A stretch of DNA of 64,000 nt from Stenocarpella maydis (taxonomy: Eukaryota > Ascomycota > Sordariomycetes > Diaporthales > Diaporthaceae), in contig NQMI01000001.1 of assembly GCA_002270565.1 (NCBI GenBank), positions 228,466 to 292,465 of the forward strand. The letters are read 5' to 3'. The position numbers and the translations under genes are program-made. Within the stretch, counting starts at the first letter, position 1; each line of letters begins with the position of its first letter. Under the pieces are notes generated by a model. It made no database searches, was not told the DNA's origin, and worked only from the letters and a program-made list of their open reading frames with translations. This document shows positions 49,160-59,745 of this stretch, one piece after another.

Positions 49160-50780
49160 CTCCCTTCCTGCAACTCTTCCGTAATGGATATAATATCTAC
49201 TCCAACCTCAAGGCTGAATTAGATATTGCCACGAAGTCTGCAGGATTTATGATATTAATCTAAAAGTTAGGGTTAGGCTGGGTATATTTGGGGTATTACT
49301 AGAGTAGTTAATAACCCTTAACCGCTATAATAAATAACACCATAATAATAAAAGCAGGCTATAGGTGGAAAGCACTAGCCTATATATTGAAAGTAATAAT
49401 AAGCAAATAGAAGCTTATAATCTACAAGGGCATACATACCTACTACGGCCCTTAAGAAGTAGGGGAAGCCTAGTATAGTTAAGCGAAACTAATAGACCTA
49501 TAGCGCGAATTCCTTACTTATACTACTAAGGATCCCTTAATAGCGAAGCTAAAGAAGCTCAAGTAAGTACTCTAATAGCAATATCCTAATATTCTTATGG
49601 GACTAAATATAATAAAGGTCTAGCTAGCTACTTAGTGGAAGGAGTAGCAAGGGATTTACACTCTAATATAAGCCTCTCTAGACTTACTTAAGAAGAAGGG
49701 ATATTAGTATTACTTTACCACTAATGGTAAGAACAACATTATAGGCATCTTCTGGTATATAAACAATCAGATGGCGTGAATCCAAGAGAATCACTTTACG
49801 CACTCCCTCTTGCTTAACTATATGTATGCAATAAATAATAAGAAGATGCTATACTTCTAAGGCACTTATGTAACCTACATAAGGAAGAACTTGCCCCTAT
49901 TCTAAGGCATTATTAATAGTGAGAAGGAACCTAACTTCCGGTAGCTTCTTAAGCAAGTTTACAAGCTCCTCCACCATTACTAAGCCAACAACCCAATGGT
50001 CTGCATAACTGACTACAATACTACTCTAATTAACGCCCTGAGCTACGAATTCCCCCAAGCATGTTACCAACTATATATCTTCCATATTAATATAAATGTT
50101 ACTCTAAATATCAAAAAGAAGTAAAAGAAGCTATAAGCAATAGGGGAAGAGGAGGATAAATTAGAGGATAAAGCTGGGGAGGTGGAAGATAAGGAATTGC
50201 TTAATAGTCCCAGGAGAAATAAGGCCATAATACCCGCAAGGGTCCCTAATCTAAAGGTTATCCCCTACACTTACTAGGCTCTATTTAACCTACTAAAGAT
50301 TATAGAGTTCTTAACTAATCATCAGACTTATGATATGGCTTAGTAGCGCCTTTAAGAGAAGTTTATAGATTAGGTAGCAATTATTAACTATCTCCAGACC
50401 TAGTATATTAATAAGGAAGAGAAGATCGTTGCTAAATGGGCTGCATATAAGACCTGCAAGATCCTTAACTTTAGCTTATATACAACCTCCTCTATAAAAG
50501 CCATATACTGGAAGCTAAAGGTCTATCTCAGCTACGGGATGGGCAACATTCTGTACCTGATTAAGGCTACCAATTAGATGATTCTTAATAGTTCTTATAC
50601 CCTATACCTTAAGGAAGCCTATTAGAAGATATACTTGCTAGAGAAGTTTAATGGGCAGAAGTAGTTGGGTAAGCTTCTACTTTAAGTTATATAAGCTGCC
50701 CTTAATCTGCTTGTAACGGAGAGAATTTCTACCAAGCGTATACATTAGGGGAAGATCTATAGGGCAACTGCTTATTAATT
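49160..50780 (+). pseudogene. Mutator-like (MULE) transposase relic
   Basis: The plus strand shows the MULE order: GIFWYINNQMAWIQENHF, KKMLYF.GTYVTYIRKNLPL, NYEx-like FRQLLKQVYKLLHHYY, VCITDYNTTLINAL and CYQLYIFHININV, that is the acidic residue region and the terminal CxxH-type HINKNV box. Stops interrupt it throughout. It lies between direct repeat copies A and B. Confidence 0.6.
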
Positions 50781-50959
50781 ACATATAATTACCCTATCTA
50801 CACCCAATTTGGCTTGCCCTGTGCAAGCCAAATTGTAGAAAGATTAAAGGCTAAGTTGCCCCTAATGAAGGAGGATACCTATAAGTCTTATTAGCTAGAT
50901 TGCAACCTCTCACTCAGAAACCCTCTCCTTTTAGTCCTCTTACTTAAGAAGGTTACTAN

Positions 50960-51206
50960 TTTTTATACCCTGTGAATTTGTATCTGTCAGATATATACGT
51001 GTGTACTGTGAAACTATTTCTTGTGCCCTCTTTTTCTGCCTCTCCTTTTTGGCACCCTCTATTCCCCTCATAACTCTCCTATCGCGTCAGGGGCTCCTCT
51101 TCTTGCCTTCCACGCTCCTCTCGGGGTGGTTGCTTGATCAGGGCTCTGGCAGAACGTGTGCCTTTTTGTGTGTGTGGAGGTTTTGTCCTCTCGCTCTCCC
51201 CTCTGG
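50960..51206 (+). repeat. Direct repeat copy B, split by Gypsy G5
   Basis: Nearly identical to 48006-48252. It starts directly after the N at 50959 and is cut at CCCTCTGG by the Gypsy. The rest, TCTGGGCCCGTTTTCAGTA, follows the Gypsy at 58913-58931. Confidence 0.75.
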
Positions 51207-51684
51207 TGTAATGATCACACCAAACCTTTATGGGGTTCAGTAGGTAACCTGTAGGGTTTATGTTAGCAGAGCGGCGTAGAGGTGATACTTGACTGATTCA
51301 GTATACGAAGACACTGTTCACGAAGAGGGTATGATCAGAAGCTGTGAGGCTATCCAGTTGGTGAGACTGAATACTTAGATTGACGACTGAAGAGTCTGTT
51401 CTATGAAAGCTATCTAGTGTGGTGATGACCATGTCCTTATATGTTCTGACTCTTCAGTGGGCTATGTTGGATATGCCACTAATCCTTCATATCCAACGTG
51501 GAGGATATGTTGGATATGTTCGTGATCCAACATATCCGTCAAGGGTGGTGGGTCACTGGACCCTAACCCTGCAGTATGTGGGTTCCGTATACAAGTGGGT
51601 GCGGGGCAGCGTCGTGTCATCTGATTCCGTTGGTCAGGGCCATCAGAACGGGCTCCTAGGGTGCTATCGTGTTGGCTCATAACA
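51207..51684 (-). repeat. G5 3' LTR
   Basis: 478 bp. Next to it, at 51685 onward, GGAGGGAGATAG on the minus strand is the polypurine tract candidate. Confidence 0.9.
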
Positions 51685-51756
51685 CTATCTCCCTCCTTAT
51701 TTCTTTTGTCCTCAAAAGTGTTCCATAAGTTATTTCTGCTCGTGGTGTTTTTATTC

Positions 51757-52461
51757 ATGCCTTCCTAATCTGTCATATCGAGCAAGGTCAAGGGTGCTCG
51801 TATTGTGAAGCCTTCTACCAGGAGAGTTCTGGATCCTTCCCTTTCCCGTGCTCAGAAGACTTTGGAGCGCGATAATCTCCTGGGGGTTATTGCCGAGAAT
51901 TGTCTTAAGATGCCCTCTTGTTCGTCATGCGAGGACCGTGGCATCAAATCGTGCCAGGTTTCGCCGAAAGATTCCTCTCATTATTACGAGTGTGTCCGTC
52001 TGGGCATTTCCCGTTGTGACGTCTTGGGGCCTTCCCCTGCCAACTTTCGCAGCATCGCAAAGCAGCGTTAGCAGCTGGAGGATCAGCTAGAAGCTGCTGA
52101 GGAGGAGCATCGGGCCATTAATAACAAGATTAAGCGGCTTAGGACTTAGAAGAAGGAATAGGGTTGCAAGATAAAGCGTGCTATTCATCAGGGACTGGAT
52201 TCCGTGGAGGAGCTGGATCGTGTGGAAAAGGAGGAGGCTGATGTAGAACGTGCGTGGATCGCCGAGCAATCCGTTGAGGCTGCGCGGAGGGGTTCCACAG
52301 AGGAGGCTGGTGGAATGGTGGCGCAGGAGGCTTGGTTGCGCTCTGAGGGTGAAGTGGGGGTTTTTGATTGGAGTTCCATGGTGGATGCAAACGCTGAATG
52401 GGAGAAGTTTTTGGGTGGTGAAGGAAATACGCCTGTGGGTGGCTCGTCTGGGGGTGTCTGA
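51757..52461 (+). pseudogene. Antisense zinc-cluster/coiled-coil ORF of Gypsy, copy 3
   Basis: Start ATG 51757 and stop 52459-52461 give 234 codons with four TAA/TAG at Gln-like positions. Order: basic N-terminus (STRRVLDPSLSRAQKTLERD); Cys motif CSSCEDRGIKSC then YYECVRLGISRCD, spacing C-x2-C-x7-C-x9-Y-x2-C-x7-C, close to a Zn2Cys6 cluster with the fourth Cys as Tyr; coiled coil QLEDQLEAAEEEHRAINNK onward; tail EAGGMVAQEAWLRSEGEVG then FDWSS; Gly/Ser end. It is transcribed, if at all, against gag-pol. I recall similar hypothetical proteins being common in ascomycete genomes. The function is unknown. Confidence 0.7.
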
Positions 52462-52488
52462 TTTTTGGTAGATGAATATACTGGTAAT

Positions 52489-52767
52489 CCTTGTTTTTGA
52501 CTGGTAGGGCGTTTTGACTGGTTGGGCAGTCGACTGGTAGGCAGGTTGACTGGTCGAGGGGGGTTGACTGGTAGAACGTTTGGCTGGTTGATGGTCCGAC
52601 TGGTCGAGGCTTATGTGTGGGTTTCGCCTGGTTGATCGCTTGCCTGGTAGAGTGGTTGACTGGTTGAGGGGGCCTGTGTGGCTTCTACTGGTTGAGTCCT
52701 TGACTGGTAGACTTTTCCACTGGTCGAGCTTTTCGCCTGGTAGACCCTTCTACTGGTCGGGGGCTCG
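52489..52767 (+). repeat. Tandem CTGGTNGA-type repeat array
   Basis: The core (GA)CTGGT(A/C/T)GA recurs roughly every 15-25 bp, more than a dozen times, between the antisense ORF stop and the pol stop. Spacers vary. RIPed traces (AACTAGT, AATTAGTAT) remain at the same place in the copy at 63.06-63.33 kb. Confidence 0.8.
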
Positions 52768-52773
52768 ATTGGT

Positions 52774-55700
52774 CTAGTCTTTGGGCCGCCTGTTGGGCCT
52801 GTTGGGTCTCCTGAGTTGGCTGTGTTGGGTTTCAGTGTTGGCCGAGTCCTTGGCCTTAGAAGGCCGGTCTGCGGCGGACCGCCTGTAGTATTGTCTGAGC
52901 TTGTCCTTACAGTGCGCCAAGTTTTCTTCTGGTTCCCATGTGTTCTCGCTTGAGTCGTAGCCTTTCCATTTGATCAGGTATTCCGTTGTTCCCTGGTGTT
53001 GTCTTGAGTCCACAATTCTTTCTACTTCATATTCTTTGTTGTATTCATCGATGGTTTCAATCTGTGTCTCGAGTTTCGCGTTCTTAGGTGCTGGTTCCAA
53101 TAGTGAGATATGAAAAACTGGGTGTTGCCTCATTCCTTGAGGTAGTGAGAGTCTATAGTTGGTATCTGAGAGTTTTTTGGAAATTTTGAAAGGTCCGATT
53201 TTCTTGTGGTCGAGTTTATCGCTAGGGCGCTTGGTTTTGATGTTTCGGCGCAAAAGGTAGACTTTATCTCCCTTCTTGAGAATTAGTCCCTTAATTCTTT
53301 TCTAATTTGCGTATTTCATCATTCATTCTTGTATAAAAGAAAGTTCTGCTTGGATATCCTTCTGGATCTATCTGATTCGCATTGCTTTTTATTCCGCTGA
53401 TTCTGCTGGAGTGTCGTCTGGCAGTGACTTGTAGTATGCCTGGGGTTCATATCCGTAGAGTGCAAAGAAAGGTGACTGTCTAGTCATGCTGGTAGTTGCG
53501 CTATTGTAGGCAAACTGTGCTAATGGTAGCAATTCAACCCAATTATCCTATAACTGGTTGATGTAGTGTCGAAGATATTATTCCACAATCTGGTTGATTC
53601 ATTCTGTTTGTCCATCCGTTTGTAAGTGTGCTGTTATTAAGAGCTTGTGTTTTGCTCTGAGTTGCTTCATTAGTAACTTCCAAAAGTTTAATGTAAAGAG
53701 TTTGTCTCTATCTGAAATAATTTCATATAGCATTCCGTGATTGCTCACAATGATTCGCAAGAATGTGTATGCAAGCTCTTCCGCTGTGCTGGCTTCCTTA
53801 TATGGTATGAAGTATGCATACTTACTCAGTCTACAAACCACTACTAGAATGCTATCGTACAGTACTCCAGTTAAGGGTTCTCATAAGAGAGGTAGCTTAA
53901 TGATGAAGTCTAGACTAATGGATGACCATACAGTCGTAGGTACTAGTAGGAGCTTCAATAATCCATATGGTGCGTGTCTGGAAGATTTATTCTTATTATA
54001 TAAGTTGCATTCGCTAATGATAACTTGAACCTTCTTCTTAAGGTTGGGGATCTAATGGGTTCATTGGATCCTTTTGATTATTGCTGTAACACCTTAATGT
54101 CCGTGTGCTAGTGCTTCATGGATTTCCTTAATCAGTCGATTTTGTTCTTCTGGATCCGTAGGTGTTTTCCTAGGTTGATGGTTGATTCTGAGTATAGCGT
54201 TGAGTTCTCAGTTGAGAAGGAGGCTTCTATCTTCCTGAGTCTTAAATATTATTCATTCTGTAGGTATATCCTTATCCTGGTGGTCGGGTCTTCGGCTGAG
54301 CGCATCTGCTCTTGCGTTCTTAACTCCGTCTATATGGATGACCTTGATGTCGAATTGTGACAAGAACTCTAGGTATCTGACCTGTCGTTTATTGAGAGTC
54401 TTGGTGGTTGTAAAGGTCGTGAGATTCTTGTGATCCGTGTAGAGTTTGATCTGTTTCTTGGCTCCAATGAGGTAGTGTTGCCATTCTTGAAATGCGTATA
54501 CTATTGCTATGAACTCCTTGTCTGGCGTGGCATATCTTATCTCTAGTCCGTTGAACTTTTTGCTGAAGTTCGCGATGATGCGTGTTCTGCCTTGATCATC
54601 TTTCTGTGTGAGTTCTCCGCCTGTAGCATCATCTGAGGCGTCTGTGTAGACTTCGAATTCTTTTTCAGGGTCTGCTTCTTCAAGTATGGGGTCTTCCGTG
54701 ACTTTGTCTTTGAGCGTCTGGAAGGCTCGTTGTTCTGCGTCTGTCCATCTGAAGGCGAGGTCCTTCTTGGTGAGGTTCGTTAGGGGTTTTGCGATGTTGC
54801 TATATTGTGCGATGAATTGTTGATAGAAGTTGACATATCCGAGGAATGCTCTGATGTCCTTGACGTTTGTAGGGGTTGGCCATTCCTGGATGGCTTTGAC
54901 TTTGCCTTCTTGCATTTTGATCTTTCCTGGTTTGATTGTGTAACTGAGGTAATTAACTTCCTGTGTGTGCCAGTTGCACTTCTCTGGTTCTACTAGGAGG
55001 TTGGCGTCTTGAAGTTTTTGGAGGATTTTTCTGACATGTTCCTTGTATTCTTCGAGGGTTCCTGAGAAGATGAGGATGTTGTCAAGGTAGGCGACAATAA
55101 AGATATCGAGGTGCTCGTATAGGATATGGTTGATTATTTCTTGGAATAATGCGGGTGCGTTAGTCAATCCAAAAGGCATAACTATCATTTCGTAATGTCT
55201 GTAGCGCATTCTGAATGCTGTTTTCCATTCTTCTCCTTCCTTGATCCGAACAAGGTTGTATCCGTGCTTCAAGTCGAGTGCCGTAAACCATTTTGCTCCT
55301 CTGAGTTGATCTCGTAGTTCCTTGATGAGCGGAAGGGGGTACTGATTTTTGATTGTGATATCATTTAACTATCGGTAGTCGATATAAAGTCGTAGTTTGC
55401 TATTCTTCTTTAGTATAAAGAGGATTGGATATCCTGCCGGTGATTGCGATGGTCTGATGAATCCTTTCTTGAGGTTCTCATTAAGGTATTCCCTGAGTGC
55501 CTTAAGTTGTTCCTCGTTAAGTCTGTAGATGGGTTTGAAGTGGGGTGTTATCTCTGGTTTCAAGGGTATCTCGTGATCCCATTGACTGTGTTGTGGTAAC
55601 ACGGTGTCGAGTCGTTCCTGGAACAACTTCCTGAATTCATGGTATTCCTTTGGTATTTGTGCCAGTCTGTCTGTATTTGTCTCCATCTTTTCTTCTTTTA

Positions 55701-56562
55701 TGTAGAGGAGGTATCGTTGTGTCTGTTAGGGCTTGGTGTGTTGACTGGTCTGTAGGGGCTTCTGAAGGTTGGTCCGCGGCGGACCGCTGTTTTGCTCCTG
55801 GGAGTGATAATCTCCTAATTGACTTCGGCCTTTTTATAAGGTACTCGAGTGGTTCAATCCTTCTCTATTTCCTTCAAGCCAGGTCTCCTGCCTGCTTACA
55901 GAGGTATCCGTGGGTCCATTTAAGTGCATCGTCTGTTTGCTATCCTTAGTGATGTGACTCCTTCCCGCGCTGTTGATTGCAACCTTCCTTTAGGGAACGG
56001 CATTGTCCCAAAAGATCTGGCTAGTGGTCCAATCGATTCAGGGATTCATGGCATGTAGCCATGGAAGTCCTAAGATCAGTTCATGATGTGCTGTATCCGT
56101 GATATCCAGAGTCATAGAAGTGGTGTGTCCTTGGATCGAGACAAGTAGATGATCAGTCTTCATGTTGATTACTCCGTTTCCATATCCTACTTCTGTGCCT
56201 TCCACGGTACTGAGTCTATAGGGGTCTTCCTTCTGATGCTATGAGATTTGATCTCTGTTGATGATTCTTAATGATATGAAATTGCCCTGAGCGCTACTGT
56301 CCATCAGTGTGCTGTATGTCTTTCCATTAATTTCGGCTTTCAAAATGATGTGTGCGTGGCTTTCCTGAGTCGCACATAGGGACCTGTGGTCCATGATCGG
56401 CTGTTGTCCTTTTACAGGCGATCGTTGTCTTTTCCCTGTTTCCGCTAGTCTTTGATCTGTGTCTTCTGGGCGTGTCTCTTGCGTTGCCTGTCGTTGTGCC
56501 AGCTCATAACTTTGTGTTCCATATGAATAGGGCATCCAGGTGATCCACAGTCTTGCGCGCAT
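52774..56562 (-). pseudogene. G5 pol: protease, RT, RNase H, integrase, chromodomain
   Basis: One reading frame with a few RIP-type stops. Protease relic LMDSSAQGNFIS (DSG changed to DSS). RT (55686-54900): FKPIYRLNEEQL, ALDLKHGYNLVRI, MPFGLTNAPALFQ and VAYLDNILIFSG, where YLDD has become YLDN. RNase H: VYTDASDDATGGEL. Integrase: SDRDKLFTLNFW and HLQTDGQTE. C-terminal chromodomain: [14 protein letters not shown] then [22 protein letters not shown] chromodomain places it in the chromoviruses, which direct integration to marked chromatin (family knowledge). The frame is -1 relative to gag, overlapping it by 118 nt. Confidence 0.9.
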
Positions 56563-58373
56563 TGTTGTCCTCGTAGACAGTGTAGTGAGAGGTGAGGGTT
56601 GAGCCTGAGTACTGCATAGGCGTCCCTTTGGTTGTATTCCTCTATTGTCCAGTGGGTGAGTTCATTGTTCTCGTAAGTCCGGGAAATTGGTTCTGAACCA
56701 TAGCGTCTGGGGAAGAGATCGTTCTTGGCTTTCTCCCTGAAGTGTACCTGGCAAAGGTTCTGTACACATGAGGCCCAGGAGATCTCTTGGTGTTGAGGGT
56801 GTCCTGGCCATAGGCATGGTTCGTCTCCGGTCTTGCTAGATGTCGGGGTCTGATGAAGCTCCTTGATAGCCTGGGTTGTAGGTATGCCTGCTACAGCAAT
56901 TCGTGTAACGCTGGTATCTAGCGCAATTGGGATGTTGTGTCCTAGGTATCTTTCGGGATCCATGTTGGGGTTCTTTGTGGGGTCTTTGTTTGCTTCTTGG
57001 GCATCGTTCTGGGATTCTTCTGTCCCTGCGTATTCAGTGCTTGAGCAGTCTGAATCGCTACTGTTCATTACTGTTTCGTACAGTGGTCCTTTCTTTCCTA
57101 TTGCTAACTGTCTTTCCTGTTGTGGTTGTTTTGGAAACCATCCAGAGGCTTCTTTCTCTGAAAGGTGCAGTAAGCACTGATCATCATAGCAGAAGGTCCA
57201 GCTAAGGGCTTCATGCTGAGGGTCAGCGTCTGCTGCTTTCTTGGGAATAGTTGGTAGGTCATCTGGATCTTCGGGTTCGTTCTCGTTAGGGTGGATTGGA
57301 CATTCTATACAGAGGTTGGGTCCGCATATGCAAGGTGTCTTGCCTTCTGGGTGTACCGGGCATTCTTCGTTGAGTGAGCAACTGCACGGTTTGGGCAGTT
57401 CTTCTCGCTAGGTCATATTGACTTATTGTCGTCCTTCCGGGATGGGTTTCCATTGTTTCTTGGGCTGGCGGCATTCCTTGGAGAAGTGTCCGGGTCTTCC
57501 ACAGTTATAACACTTCTGGTTATTGTTAGGCCGTCGTTGTGCTGCGTCCAGTTCCATAGGTCCTGGACTGGTGCCATAGGCAGTTCTTTGCTGCTGCTGC
57601 TGGTTACTGTGGTAGTTGCCTTTGTGATGGAATTTCTTCCCATGGTTGGGTTGGTGTTGGGGCTTCCACTAGTTTCCAGGGTTTTTGCGCTGTTGTTCCT
57701 GTTGTCGTTCGAACAGGCGATTGTCAATGCATACAGCCATAGCGATATACCTCGCGAGTTCCTCAGGCCTGTCTGCCTTAGAGAGCTTGTCTTTAACATC
57801 TTCCTTAAGTCCTTCGTAGAATTGGCTCATGAGTGCTTCATCACCCCAACTAATGTAAGTAATAAGCTGTTTGAAATGGGCAGCATACTCCGAGGCCGAA
57901 CCGCGCTGCTTGAGTTGCATGAGTTGTCGTTTGGCGGTTCGTTCCTCATCCGGGTTGCTGAAGGCGTCCTTTAAGGCTTGTTTGAAGTTGTCGTATTTCT
58001 TGAAGATGGTCTTGGTGTTGTTGTCCTATTCTTTCTTGTTGTTTTCCAGGTAGTCCCTGAGAGTGGGTTTAAACCAAGCAAGAGCATTGTCTTCAAGTTG
58101 ATGTCCGACAAAGATGATTTTATCTTGATTATTCCCGAACTGAAGTTCGTAGTGCTGGAAGTAAGCATGGTATTGAGTGAGGAATCCCTGGAGGGTTCCT
58201 TTGTCCCCCTTGTATGGTCCAGGTTTGTCCATCTTGTAGGACTTGGCCTGCTGGACTATATTGAGTCGGTTGATCTCTTGCTGGAGAGCTCTGATCTGAT
58301 TGATTAGCTCTTGAGCGGTGATTGCAGGCTGGGCATTGCTAGAGTTAGAGGACGTTGGGGTCTGAGGCGCCAT
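56445..58373 (-). pseudogene. G5 gag with Cys/His-rich extension
   Basis: ATG 58373 (MAPQTPTSSN). Capsid region (FLTQYHAYFQHYELQFG to AYFKQLITYISWGDEALMSQFYEGL), then zinc knuckle CYNCGRPGHFSKEC. TAG stops at 58026, about 57666 and about 57411 sit at Gln positions. After the knuckle the frame stays open for another 300 codons and holds Cys/His clusters: CSCSLNEECPVH and CICGPNLCIECPIH (57290-57390) and CAQDCGSPGCPIH (about 56527-56575). These repeated CPxH modules look metal-binding. The frame overlaps pol at 56445-56562. Confidence 0.85.
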
Positions 58374-58434
58374 CGTGTCTTCGTATTGCTCAGTCGGTTG
58401 CACACGTAGCCGTTCTGAATAAGAGTCGTCAAAA

Positions 58435-58912
58435 TGTAATGATCACACCAAACCTTTATGGGGTTCAGTAGGTAACCTGTAGGGTTTATGTTAGCAGAGC
58501 GGCGTAGAGGTGATACTTGACTGATTCAGTATATGAAGACACTGTTCACGAAGAGGGTATGATCAGAAGCTGTGAGGCTATCCAGTTGGTGAGACTGAAT
58601 ACTTAGATTGACGACTGAAGAGTCTGTTCTATGAAAGCTATCTAGTGTGGTGATGACCATGTCCTTATATGTTCCGACTCTTCAGTGGGCTATGTTGGAT
58701 ATGCCACTGATCCTTCATATCCAACGTGGAGGATATGTTGGATATGTTCGTGATCCAACATATCCGTCAAGGGTGGTGGGTCACTGGACCCTAACCCTGC
58801 AGTATGTGGGTTCCGTGTACAAGTGGGTGCGGGGCAGCGTCGTGTCATCTGATTCCGTTGGTCAGGGCCATCAGAACGGGCTCCTGGGGTGCCATCGTGT
58901 TGGCTCATAACA
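58435..58912 (-). repeat. G5 5' LTR
   Basis: 478 bp, nearly identical to 51207-51684 by eye; the few differences are transitions (for example TATACGAAG versus TATATGAAG). Confidence 0.9.
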
Positions 58913-59502
58913 TCTGGGCCCGTTTTCAGTAGGAGTTAAACCTATAGCTTTTATATTTATTATTATATTGTACCTAAACCTTAATGCGCTATTAGAATAC
59001 TATAATATTCTTTTATATATAACTTTATTTTTTCATTTATTAAATAAGTTCATTATTATATTAAAACATTTATATAACTTTTAATATTTTCTTATATAAT
59101 ATAAAATGCAAGTTTATGATAAATATAACAAAGTATTTTTTTAAATATGAAAATTTAAAACTTTTACCATATTGTAATATTTTATAATAAAGTTTACTAA
59201 TAAGTAAACTATATTAGCNTAAATTATAGTTTATTGAATAATATATTTTAAGTAAAAAAGCTAATATAATAGTGGTTATAAGTAGGTTAATTTAATAAGT
59301 AACCTAAGAAGTATAATAAAAGTATAAATATAGCTATAAATGTAAATATCCTCTTATTTTCACACTAGTTTCAAATAGGTGACCTTCTGCCTTAGCTTAT
59401 TAATGTTAAGCTAATATTTGTTGTACCTTTTTTGTTTCCTTCTTGTACCTTTTTGAACCCCTGCTTTACCAAGCCGTCAGACCCGCTTTGAAACTTGGTC
59501 AG
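58913..59502. other. End of repeat copy B, then AT-rich DNA
   Basis: 58913-58931 completes direct repeat B. The rest to about 59400 is AT-rich with no frame and one N at 59219. Normal composition returns at about 59440. Confidence 0.5.
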
Positions 59503-59594
59503 CCGGACTGGTAACCCAGTCGGAATGGGGGTCCACGATGTTGCTTGCACGGTGTTTCCGACATAATCTGGTATGCATCGTCATTATACGATGC
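59503..59594. promoter_or_regulatory. P450-3 promoter palindromes
   Basis: Two inverted repeats about 150-240 bp before the P450-3 start: CCGGACTGGTAACCCAGTCGG (59503-59523, an imperfect CCG...CGG palindrome of the kind Zn2Cys6 regulators bind), and GCATCGT-CATTAT-ACGATGC (59575-59594, perfect 7-bp arms) followed by GCGTCA. Function is inference. Confidence 0.45.
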
Positions 59595-59745
59595 GTCACA
59601 AGACTAGCAAGCGAGGTTTGGTTGCAAGTATATGGGAGTACTTTCACATCAAAGATCTAGATAGGACGACTTTATTTGCTTGGTCTACTTTCATCAACGT
59701 CTCGAAGCAAGAATCATTATTCCAACACCACTAAGCTCCGCAACG

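Larger units (their letters stand above)
51207..58912 (-). mobile_element. Complete chromodomain Gypsy element G5, 7.7 kb, TSD TCTGG
   Basis: Two 478-bp LTRs in direct orientation (51207-51684 and 58435-58912), each TGTAATGATC to CTCATAACA on the plus strand, differing at only a few sites. Target duplication TCTGG at 51202-51206 and 58913-58917. gag-pol is read on the minus strand. Between pol and the 3' LTR (left side) are a tandem repeat and an opposite-strand ORF. RIP-type stops and the YLDN active site show it is inactive although young. Confidence 0.95.
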
